Of a stretch of DNA of 17,277 nt, positions 1 through 9,132 are shown one piece after another. Both the position numbers and the translations under genes were made by a program. How positions within the stretch are numbered: the stretch's first letter is position 1; the number at the start of each line of letters is the position of its first letter. The stretch is taken from NCBI GenBank assembly GCA_046316025.1, contig JBKCXU010000135.1:1-17277 (forward strand). The letters run 5' to 3'. The stretch comes from JAJTHJ01 sp046316025 (GTDB taxonomy: Bacteria > Pseudomonadota > Gammaproteobacteria > Burkholderiales > Burkholderiaceae_F). Under the pieces are notes generated by a model. The model did no database searches. It saw only the letters and a program-made list of their open reading frames with translations, and was not told the DNA's origin.

Positions 1-253
1 GGCTGGTGCGGCTCGTGGCCGCAACCCGTCGAAAGAGACAACGGGCGCGCCCGCGGTCGGATGTGGCGAGCAAAAGCGGCACGCAGGACGCGCCCCGCTT
101 TCGCTTACCCACTTGACAGGAGTCGGCTAATGGGTGGCCCCGTTAATTGGCCCGAAGTCCATGCAGCGCCGACCCAGTCTCGTGCGGGCTTTCTGGAAGC
201 AGGCGGAACTCGATCTGGGACATGTCAAGTAATTACCGGAGTCTCAATAATTG
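1..253. other. Left edge with no recognisable gene
   Basis: This stretch lies downstream of the lipoprotein gene and reaches the window edge. On the plus strand the three frames are open from base 1 to stops at about 333, 129 and 114, so the tail of a gene entering from the left cannot be excluded. None of the three translations resembles a family I know. Base composition shifts from GC-rich to visibly AT-richer near position 225. I see no convincing promoter, terminator or transposase fragment. Confidence 0.4.
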
Positions 254-901
254 CTAAGAACTTAGATGAAATTGAATTGCCGATTCCAACGCTTGGTGTA
301 GTGGCACTGGTTGCCCGCTACTGGTCGGCTTAATCGGAAAGACCGTACGGGTAAAGCGACGCTGCCCTTCCGATTCCGTTTCAATGAATATGACGAAAGC
401 AGACGCACCCGCAGGCACTTCAGAGGGACTGTACAGTGCCCGCTTGAACTCGTCTTCACCAGACATTGCATCAAAGTCTTTTTCAGTAACTAAGGTGTGC
501 ACGGCACCGGTTGTGACAGTTTGACCTGATTGACTAGCGGCTAAAGCGCCTAAAGGACCACCCAAGACGCCACTGATAAGCTGACGTTTCGAATTTTCAT
601 AAACAACAAAATGACGTATTTTCGTCACCGGCACAGGCTTTGTGCCATACTTTTCTTGCAAGCGGTGAGCAAGAAGTCGAGGACCGCTTGGTTCGGTGAG
701 ATTCTGATTGACACGCCAAATTCCATATTTTTCGCTAGTGATCAAATAACTAAAAATCTCCACCGTCCCCTCAGTCTTTGGGCGAACATCCTGAACTGGA
801 GTCTGGGCGGATGATGCTAGGTTGTCCACCGGAATCACTACAGGTCCAGTCGCACAACCAGTAATGGAAAGTGCCAAGATGATAAAGAAAACTAAGCGCA
901 T
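254..901 (-). CDS. Putative outer-membrane lipoprotein, unknown function
   Basis: A 215-residue protein with a clear lipoprotein signal peptide: a short charged start, a hydrophobic stretch over residues 3-14, and a lipobox ending in Gly15-Cys16. The residue after the cysteine is Ala rather than Asp, which in Gram-negative bacteria favours outer-membrane sorting. The mature part has a small Gly/Ala-rich segment (SGVLGGPLGALAAS, about residues 110-123) and no motif I recognise. The start is supported by an AAGGA ribosome binding site a few bases upstream. The gene is much less GC-rich than its neighbours: a hand count of 721-780 gives 23 of 60 G or C, against 40 of 60 at 1081-1140 inside the mutase gene. 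That points to acquisition from another source. Function is unknown. Reality of the gene and its lipoprotein nature are well supported. Confidence 0.85.
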   Translation of the reverse strand: MRLVFFIILALSITGCATGPVVIPVDNLASSAQTPVQDVRPKTEGTVEIFSYLITSEKYGIWRVNQNLTEPSGPRLLAHRLQEKYGTKPVPVTKIRHFVVYENSKRQLISGVLGGPLGALAASQSGQTVTTGAVHTLVTEKDFDAMSGEDEFKRALYSPSEVPAGASAFVIFIETESEGQRRFTRTVFPIKPTSSGQPVPLHQALESAIQFHLSS

Positions 902-907
902 GTAATT

Positions 908-944
908 TCCTTAACTGAGGAGATTAGAATTCATGTAAATCACA
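908..944 (-). promoter_or_regulatory. Possible promoter and RBS of the lipoprotein gene
   Basis: Read on the minus strand, the 77 bases between the mutase stop and the lipoprotein start contain TCTAAT (923-928), a five-of-six match to a sigma-70 -10 box. An AAGGAA ribosome binding site follows just before the ATG. A TGTGA half-site (940-944), part of a CACAGCTGTG palindrome (941-950), sits upstream. No good -35 hexamer is seen at 16-18 bases, so either the promoter needs an activator or the assignment is wrong. Confidence 0.35.
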
Positions 945-978
945 GCTGTGCACAAAGCGGCACCCAATACCGAACAGA

Positions 979-3147
<2,169 letters not shown>

Positions 3148-3258
3148 GGCGGGCTTTGCCTCGAATGAGGTCAACTCAGGCCCGATGATAGGCGCGACGG
3201 CAGCGGCGAAGCGCGCGACGCGTCACGCGCGATCGTCCCGACCGATGCTCGTCTCGAA

Positions 3259-3549
3259 CTATGCAAGCTCGATCTTCAACTCGCGTCCCACGGCCCTCGC
3301 CGCGCGCTGCAAGGTCTGCAAGGTGACGGAAGTGTTATGCGGATCGAGCAGTCGGTCGACTTGCTGGCGACTGGTCTGCATGCGCTGCGCCATTGTGGTC
3401 TTGCTCAGACCACCCTGCTCCATCGCCTGCGCCACCTGCCAGGCGATGACTTCCTTGACCGCGGCAGCGGTCGTCTCGGCCGCGGTGCCTTGCTCGGTGA
3501 GGAAGTCGGAAAAGCGGGTGCCGACGTGTCGGTTCGTTCGTTTTCTCAT
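3259..3549 (-). CDS. Small HTH protein, antitoxin-like (XRE/COG5606 type)
   Basis: A 96-residue protein starting MRKRTNRH. A predicted helix-turn-helix covers about residues 48-68 (GLSKTTMAQRMQTSRQQVDR), followed by a segment typical of Cro/CI-like small regulators (SVTLQTLQRAARAVGRELKIELA). Proteins of this kind are often antitoxins of HigB/RelE-like toxins, usually encoded just downstream of the toxin. Here no toxin-sized frame precedes it: the 288 bases up to mdlB hold only a palindromic repeat and unremarkable sequence. An in-frame extension upstream to 3621 exists but adds residues unlike the family, so I start at 3549, although no strong Shine-Dalgarno is visible there. It may be an orphan antitoxin or a stand-alone regulator. 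It lies 111 bases upstream of the mutase gene in the same direction, so co-transcription is possible. Confidence 0.7.
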   Translation of the reverse strand: MRKRTNRHVGTRFSDFLTEQGTAAETTAAAVKEVIAWQVAQAMEQGGLSKTTMAQRMQTSRQQVDRLLDPHNTSVTLQTLQRAARAVGRELKIELA

Positions 3550-3680
3550 GAGGACATCGTTCGTACTCGGTCGATCTCGCCGCAATCGTAGCGGCGGAGC
3601 GTCGCTGACCCGCCATTGCATTGCCGCCGTTCGATGTACGCCAACTTCGGTGGCGGGGTTCCGGTTTTGTGTCGCCGCTT

Positions 3681-3779
3681 GCCCTCACCCGGCGCTCCGC
3701 GCCACCCTCTCCCGCTTATGCGGGCGAGGTTTTTTCTCCCCTTGCCCGAATCAGCGGGAGAGGGGCTGGGGGTGAGGGC
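3681..3779. repeat. Palindromic dispersed repeat, copy 1
   Basis: An imperfect palindrome bounded by GCCCTCACCC on the left and GGGTGAGGGC on the right. The left arm carries its own small hairpin (GGCGC-TCC-GCGCC, 3691-3703). Both arms contain versions of CCCTCTCCCGCT...CGGGC, so the whole can fold into a long stem. It lies in the gap between mdlB and the HTH gene. A second copy in opposite orientation is at 5640-5742. Such elements are common in beta- and gammaproteobacterial genomes. It could act as a transcription-attenuating hairpin after mdlB, but there is no T tract typical of an intrinsic terminator. Confidence 0.85.
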
Positions 3780-3837
3780 ATGGGGCGTCGGCGCGCGTCG
3801 CTTCCTCAGTCGGCGCACATCGGCGTGAGCCGGGAAG

Positions 3838-5610
3838 TCAATCCCCAATCTGCTGCAACAGGTACAGGCGCTGGTAGATCCCGCCGCCAACTGCCATCAA
3901 CTGCTCGTGCGTGCCCTGCTCGGCGAGGCGCCCATGGTTGAGCACGACGATGCTGTCGGCGGCGCGGATGGTGGACAGGCGGTGCGCGATGGCGATCACC
4001 GTGGTGTGCCCGCGCAACTCGGCGAGCGCCTGTTGCACGCGCTGCTCGGTCTCGCTGTCGATGCGCGAGGTGGCCTCGTCCAGAAACAGCACGCGCGGGC
4101 GGCCGGCCAGCGCCCGCGCCACCGCGAGCAGTTGCTTCTGCCCCGCCGACAGGCGGGCGCCGCCCTCGCCCAGCGGGGTGTCGTAGCCCTGCGGCAGCGA
4201 CTCGATGAAATCTTGCGCGCGCGCGGCGCGGGCGGCGGCTTCGATGTCTGCCGCCGGCAGGCCGCGGCCCATGTCGATGTTTTCGCGCGCGCTGCCGGCG
4301 AGCAGGAACGGCTCCTGCGGCACCAGGCCCACCTGCGCGCGATAGTCGGCCTCACCGAGCGAGTCCAACGGCTGGCCGTCGAGTTCGATCGCCCCGCTTT
4401 GCGGCGCGTAGAAACGCAGCAGCAACGCCAGCAGCGTGGACTTGCCCGCGCCGGTGTGGCCGACGATGCCGTAGAAACCGCCGGCGGGCAGCACCAGCGT
4501 CAGATCGTGCAGCACGGGCCGGCGCGGGTCGTAGCCGAAGCTCAGGTTGCGTAGTTCGACCCGCCCCTGGCCGACGCGCCCGGCGCTCGTCGCCGCGGGT
4601 GCGACCGGCTCAGCCAGCAGCGTGTTGACGCGTGCGGCGGCGATCACCGCCTGCTGCAGCATCGAAAACTGCATCGTGATCTGGATCAGCGGCTCGATCA
4701 CCCTGCCGATGTAGGTGACGAAGGCGTACAGGATGCCGACCTCCACCGCGCCCAGCTGCTGGATGCTGAAGCCCGCCACCACGGCGACGATCAGCAGCAC
4801 GTTGAGCAGGTCGAGCATCGGCCGCAAGAGCCAGGCGTTGGCGCGGATCTCGCCCATCCGCGCGGCGTAATGCGCCTCGTTGATCTGCCCAAACTGCCCG
4901 GCGAAGCGGCCGGCGGCACCGGTAGCCTGCAACACCGCCATGCCGCCGATGCTTTCCGCCAGTTGCGCGTTGATGCGGCTGCGCAGCTCGCGCGCCTGCG
5001 CCACCGCGGCGGCCGAGAGCTTCTGGTAACCCAGCACCACCGCCACCGTAACCGGCAGCACAACGGCGACGAGCAGCATCAGGCGCCAGTCGAGCCAGGC
5101 CATCGCGATCAGCGCGCCAACCAGCACGGTCGCGCCTTGCAGCATCTCGAACAGCACCTGCACGTAGAGGCTCTTGACCTGCTCGGTGTCGTTGGTGATG
5201 CGGCTGACCAGCTGGCCGGTAATGGCGCGGTCGAAGTAGGCCATCGGCAACCGCAGCACGTGCGCGTAGACCTGCGTGCGCAACCGCTGCACCGAGCGCA
5301 TGGCCAGCCCCGCCAGCCGCAGCAGCTGCACGTAGCGCAGCAGGCTGGCACTCCAGCCGGTCAGCAGCATGCCGCCCAACAGCATGGCGGCGAGCGTCCA
5401 GTCGAGCTGCCGCGGCAGCAGCACGTCGTCGATGAAGTGCTTGCCGAGGATCGGGCCGGCGGCTTCCAGCAGGCCGGCAAAGAACATCCACAGCGCCGCG
5501 CGCTTGAGCACGGGGAGGTCGGGCCGCGCGGCGCGCACGAGCAGCGCGAGCGCCTGCCGACGCTCGGCGGGTGCGGCGGGGCGGAGGTCGGATGGGGAGT
5601 CAGTCGCCAC
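3838..5610 (-). CDS. mdlB: ABC exporter half-transporter, MdlB-like
   Basis: A 590-residue inner-membrane half-transporter with an N-terminal six-helix exporter domain (about 35-325) and a C-terminal ATPase domain. Visible motifs are Walker A GHTGAGKST (384-392), Q-loop VPQEPF (430-435), signature LSAGQ (487-491), Walker B VLFLDEAT (507-514) with the catalytic Glu at 512, and the H-loop His543. The ATPase region closely resembles E. coli MdlB as I recall it (LSVGQKQLLALAR; LDEATASIDS). The length is also the same. It is the second gene of a pair with mdlA: its GTG start (5610) lies inside the last codons of mdlA, an 11-base overlap indicating translational coupling. No strong Shine-Dalgarno is seen. 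The partner protein would supply the other half of a heterodimer. The transported substrate is unknown; the family includes multidrug-type exporters. Confidence 0.93.
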   Translation of the reverse strand: MATDSPSDLRPAAPAERRQALALLVRAARPDLPVLKRAALWMFFAGLLEAAGPILGKHFIDDVLLPRQLDWTLAAMLLGGMLLTGWSASLLRYVQLLRLAGLAMRSVQRLRTQVYAHVLRLPMAYFDRAITGQLVSRITNDTEQVKSLYVQVLFEMLQGATVLVGALIAMAWLDWRLMLLVAVVLPVTVAVVLGYQKLSAAAVAQARELRSRINAQLAESIGGMAVLQATGAAGRFAGQFGQINEAHYAARMGEIRANAWLLRPMLDLLNVLLIVAVVAGFSIQQLGAVEVGILYAFVTYIGRVIEPLIQITMQFSMLQQAVIAAARVNTLLAEPVAPAATSAGRVGQGRVELRNLSFGYDPRRPVLHDLTLVLPAGGFYGIVGHTGAGKSTLLALLLRFYAPQSGAIELDGQPLDSLGEADYRAQVGLVPQEPFLLAGSARENIDMGRGLPAADIEAAARAARAQDFIESLPQGYDTPLGEGGARLSAGQKQLLAVARALAGRPRVLFLDEATSRIDSETEQRVQQALAELRGHTTVIAIAHRLSTIRAADSIVVLNHGRLAEQGTHEQLMAVGGGIYQRLYLLQQIGD

Positions 5611-7507
5611 GGTCGCTTGTCCCGAATGTCGACGCCCCGGCCCTCACCCCCGGCCCCTCTGCCGCTGATTCGGGCGAGGGGAGCCAACCCACGCCCCCAA
5701 CAAGCGGGGGCAGGCGTGGCGCCGCAGGCGCCGGGTGAGCGCGCCCTGCTGCCGGCGCGCTCTCGCCAGCCCCATCCAGCGACGCCTCCAACTGCTGATA
5801 CCGCCACTGCGCCGCGTACCAACCATCGGCCGCCAGCAGTTGCTCGTGCGTGCCGCGCTCCACGAGGCGACCGGCCTTGAGCACGACGATGCAATCGGCA
5901 TCGGCCACCGCCGACAGCCGGTGGCTGACGACGATCGCGGCGCGATCGCGGCGCGCCTCGCGCAGGTGTTGCAGGATGGCCGTCTCGGTGCCGGTATCGA
6001 CGGCGGACAGCGCATCGTCGAGCAGCAGCAGTGGCGCCTCGGCCAGCAACGCCCGGGCGATCGCCACGCGCTGGCGCTGCCCGCCGGAGAGCGTCACGCC
6101 GCGCTCGCCGACGCGCGTGTCGTAGCCCGCCGGCAGCCGCTCGATGTCCTCGTGCAACGCGGCGAGCCGCGCCGCCTGCTCGATCTGCGCGCGCGTCGCG
6201 TCGGGCCGCGCCAGCGCGATGTTCTCGGCAATGCTGGCGGAAAACAGCACCGCCTCCTGCGGCACCCAAGCGACCGCCCCGTACAGCGCTGCCAACGTGT
6301 AGTCGGGCAGCGGCCTTCCGCCCCAGCGGATGACGCCCTGCGCCGGCTCGTAATGGCGCAGCAGCAGATGGATCAGCGTGGACTTGCCGCTGCCGGTCGG
6401 GCCGACCACGCCGAGCGTGTGGCCGGCCGGCAGTTCGAAGTCCACCTCGCTCAGGGCCGGCGCACTCTGGCCCGGGTAGGTGAAGCCGAGCGCCCCCACA
6501 CGGATCGCGCCGCTCTCGATAGTCGCCACGGTGCCGGTGTCGGCGATGCTCGGCGGCTCGTCGAGCACCGGCTGCAGGCGCGTCCAGGCGGCCTTGCCGC
6601 GCTCGATCAGCGACAACACCCAGCCGGCCGCGAACATCGGCCAGATCAACTGACCAAGGTAGATCGTGAAGCTCGTCAACTGCCCGATCGTCAGCTCGCC
6701 CTGCCACACCAGCGCGCCGCCCACGCCAAGCGTCAGCAGATTGGCCGCCACCAGCGTCAGGCCGACCGCCGGCTCGTAGGCTGCCTCCCAGCGCTGCGCG
6801 TCGAAACTCGCCGCCGCCGCGCGCTCGACGCGCTGCGCGAACTCGCCTTCCACCTGCTTCTGCAAGCCCAGCGCGCGCAGCGTGCGCACGCCGGCCAGCG
6901 TCTCCTGCACGTGATCGTTGAGGTCTGAAAAGCGCGTGAGCGACGCGCGCCAGCCCTCGTGCACCCGGCGCGAGATGAAGAAGAAGGCAAGCCCCATCAG
7001 CGGAAACGGCAGCAGCGCCACCGCCGCCAGCCGCCAATCGACGCCCAGCGTCATCATGCCGACCACCACCACCAGCGTCAGCGTGCCGTCGAAGCCGGCG
7101 AGAAAGGCTTCGCCCGCGGCCATTTCGACCGCATCGACGTCGTTGGTGGCGCGCGCCATCAGGTCGCCGGTGCGGCTGCGCTGGAAAAACTGCGGCCCCT
7201 GCGCGGTGAGGCGCCGGTAGATCTGCACGCGCAGCTCGACGCCGAGCCGGTACGCCGCGGCAAAGAGCTTGAGCCGCCACGCCACTCGCAGCAGATAGAT
7301 CACGACACCCGCGCCCACCAGCAGGCCGAGTTGCGCGGCGAGCGCCGCGCCGCCCAGTTGCCCCGCGACCAGGCCATCGACCAGATGCCCGACCTGCCGC
7401 GGTACCCAGACGATCAGCAGCGCGATCGCCGCCAGCATCGCCGCCGAGGACGCGTAAGCCGTCCAGTGACGCGCGATGAAGCCGGCGATCAGGCGATAGA
7501 GGGACAT
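5600..7507 (-). CDS. mdlA: ABC exporter half-transporter, MdlA-like, with repeat-derived C-terminal tail
   Basis: A 635-residue half-transporter: membrane domain about residues 5-305, then an ATPase domain. Motifs are Walker A GPTGSGKST (369-377), Q-loop VPQEAV (415-420), signature LSGGQ (473-477), Walker B LLLLDD (493-498) and H-loop SHR (528-530). The Walker B catalytic Glu is replaced by Asp498 in DDALSAVD, as in E. coli MdlA, giving one degenerate ATP site in the MdlA/MdlB dimer. The core ends with WYAAQWRYQQLEASLDGA (563-580), which matches the natural end of MdlA. Beyond it are about 47 extra residues (589-635), of which 589 to about 623 are encoded by palindromic repeat copy 2. I start at 7507 (MSLYRLI), because the in-frame extension to 7618 is low-complexity and would overlap the divergent gene. 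First gene of the mdlAB pair. Confidence 0.93.
   Translation of the reverse strand: MSLYRLIAGFIARHWTAYASSAAMLAAIALLIVWVPRQVGHLVDGLVAGQLGGAALAAQLGLLVGAGVVIYLLRVAWRLKLFAAAYRLGVELRVQIYRRLTAQGPQFFQRSRTGDLMARATNDVDAVEMAAGEAFLAGFDGTLTLVVVVGMMTLGVDWRLAAVALLPFPLMGLAFFFISRRVHEGWRASLTRFSDLNDHVQETLAGVRTLRALGLQKQVEGEFAQRVERAAAASFDAQRWEAAYEPAVGLTLVAANLLTLGVGGALVWQGELTIGQLTSFTIYLGQLIWPMFAAGWVLSLIERGKAAWTRLQPVLDEPPSIADTGTVATIESGAIRVGALGFTYPGQSAPALSEVDFELPAGHTLGVVGPTGSGKSTLIHLLLRHYEPAQGVIRWGGRPLPDYTLAALYGAVAWVPQEAVLFSASIAENIALARPDATRAQIEQAARLAALHEDIERLPAGYDTRVGERGVTLSGGQRQRVAIARALLAEAPLLLLDDALSAVDTGTETAILQHLREARRDRAAIVVSHRLSAVADADCIVVLKAGRLVERGTHEQLLAADGWYAAQWRYQQLEASLDGAGESAPAAGRAHPAPAAPRLPPLVGGVGWLPSPESAAEGPGVRAGASTFGTSDRGD
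5640..5742. repeat. Palindromic dispersed repeat, copy 2, inside mdlA
   Basis: Inverted relative to copy 1. Its left part (5640-5683, from GCCCTCACCCCCGGCC) matches the reverse complement of the right arm of copy 1 with only a few differences over 44 bases. Its right part ends GGCGCCGGGTGAGCGC and matches the reverse complement of the copy 1 left arm, less closely. It contains a perfect small hairpin, GGCGCC-GCA-GGCGCC (5718-5732). It lies wholly within the mdlA reading frame and codes for a Pro/Gly/Ala-rich tail. Confidence 0.85.
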
Positions 7508-7589
7508 GCGTGAGGCGTTGCAAGACGGGGCGCGGATTCTAGGCGGCGCGGGTAGCATGCGTGCCACTCGCCGCCCGCAGAGACCCGCG
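7508..7589. promoter_or_regulatory. Divergent promoter region between mdlA and the six-gene operon
   Basis: These 82 bases separate two divergent start codons and must hold the promoters for mdlAB (minus) and for the plus-strand operon, unless longer leaders overlap the genes. For the minus strand, TAGAAT (7536-7541) is a good -10 candidate 28 bases before the mdlA ATG, but no clear -35 is found at the right spacing. For the plus strand I see only TAGCAT (7552-7557) as a weak -10 candidate. No clear operator palindrome is visible. Confidence 0.35.
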
Positions 7590-8117
7590 ATGAAAACGCT
7601 CACCGACCAGCTCGCCAACTACGCCGCCTACCACCGCGACCGACGCAACATCGCCACGCACTTCGTTGGCATCCCAATGATCGTGGTGGCCGTCGCCACG
7701 CTGCTCGCGCGGCCGGCGTGGACGGTCGGCGGCTGGCCGGTCTCCATGGCAACGCTGGTTACCCTGCTCACAGTCGTCTACTACCTTCGGCTCGACGGGC
7801 GCTTCGGCGCCGCGATGGCGCTGCTGATGGGCGCGGCGTTGGTGGCAGGCCAGTCGTTGGCAGCGCAAAGTACGGCGGTCTGGCTGACTGCGGGTATGGG
7901 CCTGTTCGTCGTCGGCTGGGTGTTCCAGTTCGTCGGCCACGTCTACGAGGGACGCAAGCCGGCTTTCGTGGACGATCTGATCGGCTTGATCGTCGGCCCG
8001 CTCTTCGTGGTGACCGAAGCGGCTTTCGCGCTCGGATTGCGCAGCGAAGTGCTGCGCGAGATCGAGGCTCGGGTTGGCCCAACGCGCGGCGCCCGTTCGC
8101 GGCCACAGCCCTCTTGA
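7590..8117 (+). CDS. Mpo1-like (DUF962/YGL010w family) membrane protein
   Basis: A 175-residue integral membrane protein with about four hydrophobic segments (26-41, 51-66, 73-91, 98-115). It carries the family's conserved histidine motifs: YAAYHRDRRNIATHFVGIP with His15 and His24 (residues 11-29), and FQFVGHVYEGRKPAF with His117 (112-126), followed by GPLFVVTE. Yeast Mpo1 is an Fe(II)-dependent dioxygenase in alpha-oxidation of 2-hydroxy fatty acids. The conserved histidines here suggest a metal-dependent membrane enzyme, but the bacterial substrate is unknown. I chose the ATG at 7590 because the upstream in-frame extension to 7506 would overlap mdlA and does not look like the family. It is the first gene of a plus-strand run and is followed 28 bases later by the dehydratase gene, so probably co-transcribed. 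Confidence 0.87.
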   Translation: MKTLTDQLANYAAYHRDRRNIATHFVGIPMIVVAVATLLARPAWTVGGWPVSMATLVTLLTVVYYLRLDGRFGAAMALLMGAALVAGQSLAAQSTAVWLTAGMGLFVVGWVFQFVGHVYEGRKPAFVDDLIGLIVGPLFVVTEAAFALGLRSEVLREIEARVGPTRGARSRPQPS

Positions 8118-8145
8118 ACGCTTCACCGCCCCGCATCGCCCCGCG

Positions 8146-9132
8146 ATGAACCCTTTGCCGGACCGTACTTCGATCGAAGACGCCGCCCGCTTCGTGCACG
8201 CGGCGATGCCGCCGACGCCGCAATACGCGTGGCCGCTGCTGGCGCAGGCGCTGGGCACCGAGGTCTGGGTCAAGCATGAGAACCACACGCCCACCGGCGC
8301 GTTCAAGATTCGTGGCGGGTTGGTGTACTTCGACGGACTGGCGCGACGCGAGCCGCAGTGCCCCGGAGTGATCGGCGCCACGCGCGGCAATCACGGCCAA
8401 GCGATGGCGTTTGCCGCGCGCCGCGCCGGGCTGAGTTGCACGATCTACGTGCCGCACGGCAACTCGCGCGAGAAGAACGCCGCGATGCGCGCGCTCGGCG
8501 CGCAGCTGGTGGAGTTCGGCGACGACTTTCAGGCCGCGCGCGAAGAAGCGGCCCGCGTCGCCGAGCGCGGCGGGTTGCACTACGTGCCCTCCTTCCATCC
8601 CGACCTGGTGCGCGGGGTCGCGACTTACTGGGCGGAGTTCTTCAGTGCGGTACCCGACCTCGATTCCGTCTACGTGCCCATCGGCCAGGGCTCGGGCATC
8701 AACGCCTGTGCCGCCGCGCGCAACGCCTATGCCCCGCGCACGCGCATCGTCGGCGTGGTGTCCGCGCACGCGCCGTGCTACGCGCTGTCCTTTGCCGTCG
8801 GCCGGGTGGTCGAAGCACCGGTTGCCACGCAGATCGCCGACGGTATGGCCTGCCGGTTGCCGGATGCGGAGTCGCTGGAGACGATCCGCCGCGAGGTCGA
8901 GCGCATCGTGCAGGTGACCGACGCCGAGCTTGCCGCCGCGATGCGCCTGCTGTACACCGCCACCCACAACGTCGCCGAAGGCGCCGGCGCCGCGCCGCTC
9001 GCCGCCGCGTGGCAGGATCGCACCACGCTTGCCGGCCAGCGCGTCGGCCTGCCGCTCACTGGCGGCAACGTCGATGCCGATGTCTTTGCGCGCGTGCTGC
9101 AAGGCACCGCACCCCAAGGAGAAACGCCATGA
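8146..9132 (+). CDS. Threonine dehydratase-like PLP-dependent lyase
   Basis: A 328-residue fold-type II PLP enzyme of the serine/threonine dehydratase family, without the C-terminal ACT regulatory domain of biosynthetic IlvA. The PLP lysine is Lys54 in TGAFKIRGG. The substrate/PLP loop reads TRGNHGQA (79-86), and the C-terminal LTGGNVD (304-310) matches the family's SGGN motif. The usual glycine-rich phosphate-binding loop is replaced by GQGSGIN (180-186). Typical members deaminate L-threonine or L-serine to 2-oxobutyrate or pyruvate, and relatives act on other beta-hydroxy amino acids such as 3-hydroxyaspartate, so the exact substrate is open. The ATG at 8146 was chosen because a longer frame from 8074 would overlap the Mpo1-like gene. 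The stop overlaps the next start (ATGA), indicating coupling to the aminotransferase. Confidence 0.9.
   Translation: MNPLPDRTSIEDAARFVHAAMPPTPQYAWPLLAQALGTEVWVKHENHTPTGAFKIRGGLVYFDGLARREPQCPGVIGATRGNHGQAMAFAARRAGLSCTIYVPHGNSREKNAAMRALGAQLVEFGDDFQAAREEAARVAERGGLHYVPSFHPDLVRGVATYWAEFFSAVPDLDSVYVPIGQGSGINACAAARNAYAPRTRIVGVVSAHAPCYALSFAVGRVVEAPVATQIADGMACRLPDAESLETIRREVERIVQVTDAELAAAMRLLYTATHNVAEGAGAAPLAAAWQDRTTLAGQRVGLPLTGGNVDADVFARVLQGTAPQGETP

Noticed and set aside
113..118. TTGACA as a -35 promoter box
   Set aside because: No -10-like hexamer lies 16-18 bases downstream and no gene follows on that strand.
111..231. ACTTGACA ... TGTCAAGT as terminal inverted repeats of a small mobile element
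   Set aside because: An eight-base inverted pair over this distance is expected by chance about once in two such stretches, and there are no target-site duplications or supporting features.
3681..3779. The palindrome after mdlB as an intrinsic terminator or a CRISPR repeat
   Set aside because: No T tract follows on the minus strand, and the second copy is a single inverted element inside a coding region with no regular spacer array.
5361..7523. A 720-codon open frame on the minus strand spanning mdlA and the start of mdlB
   Set aside because: It is another frame of the same strand over two genes with complete ABC transporter motifs. The translation is Arg/Ala/Gly-rich low complexity, so it is a GC artefact and not a fusion protein.
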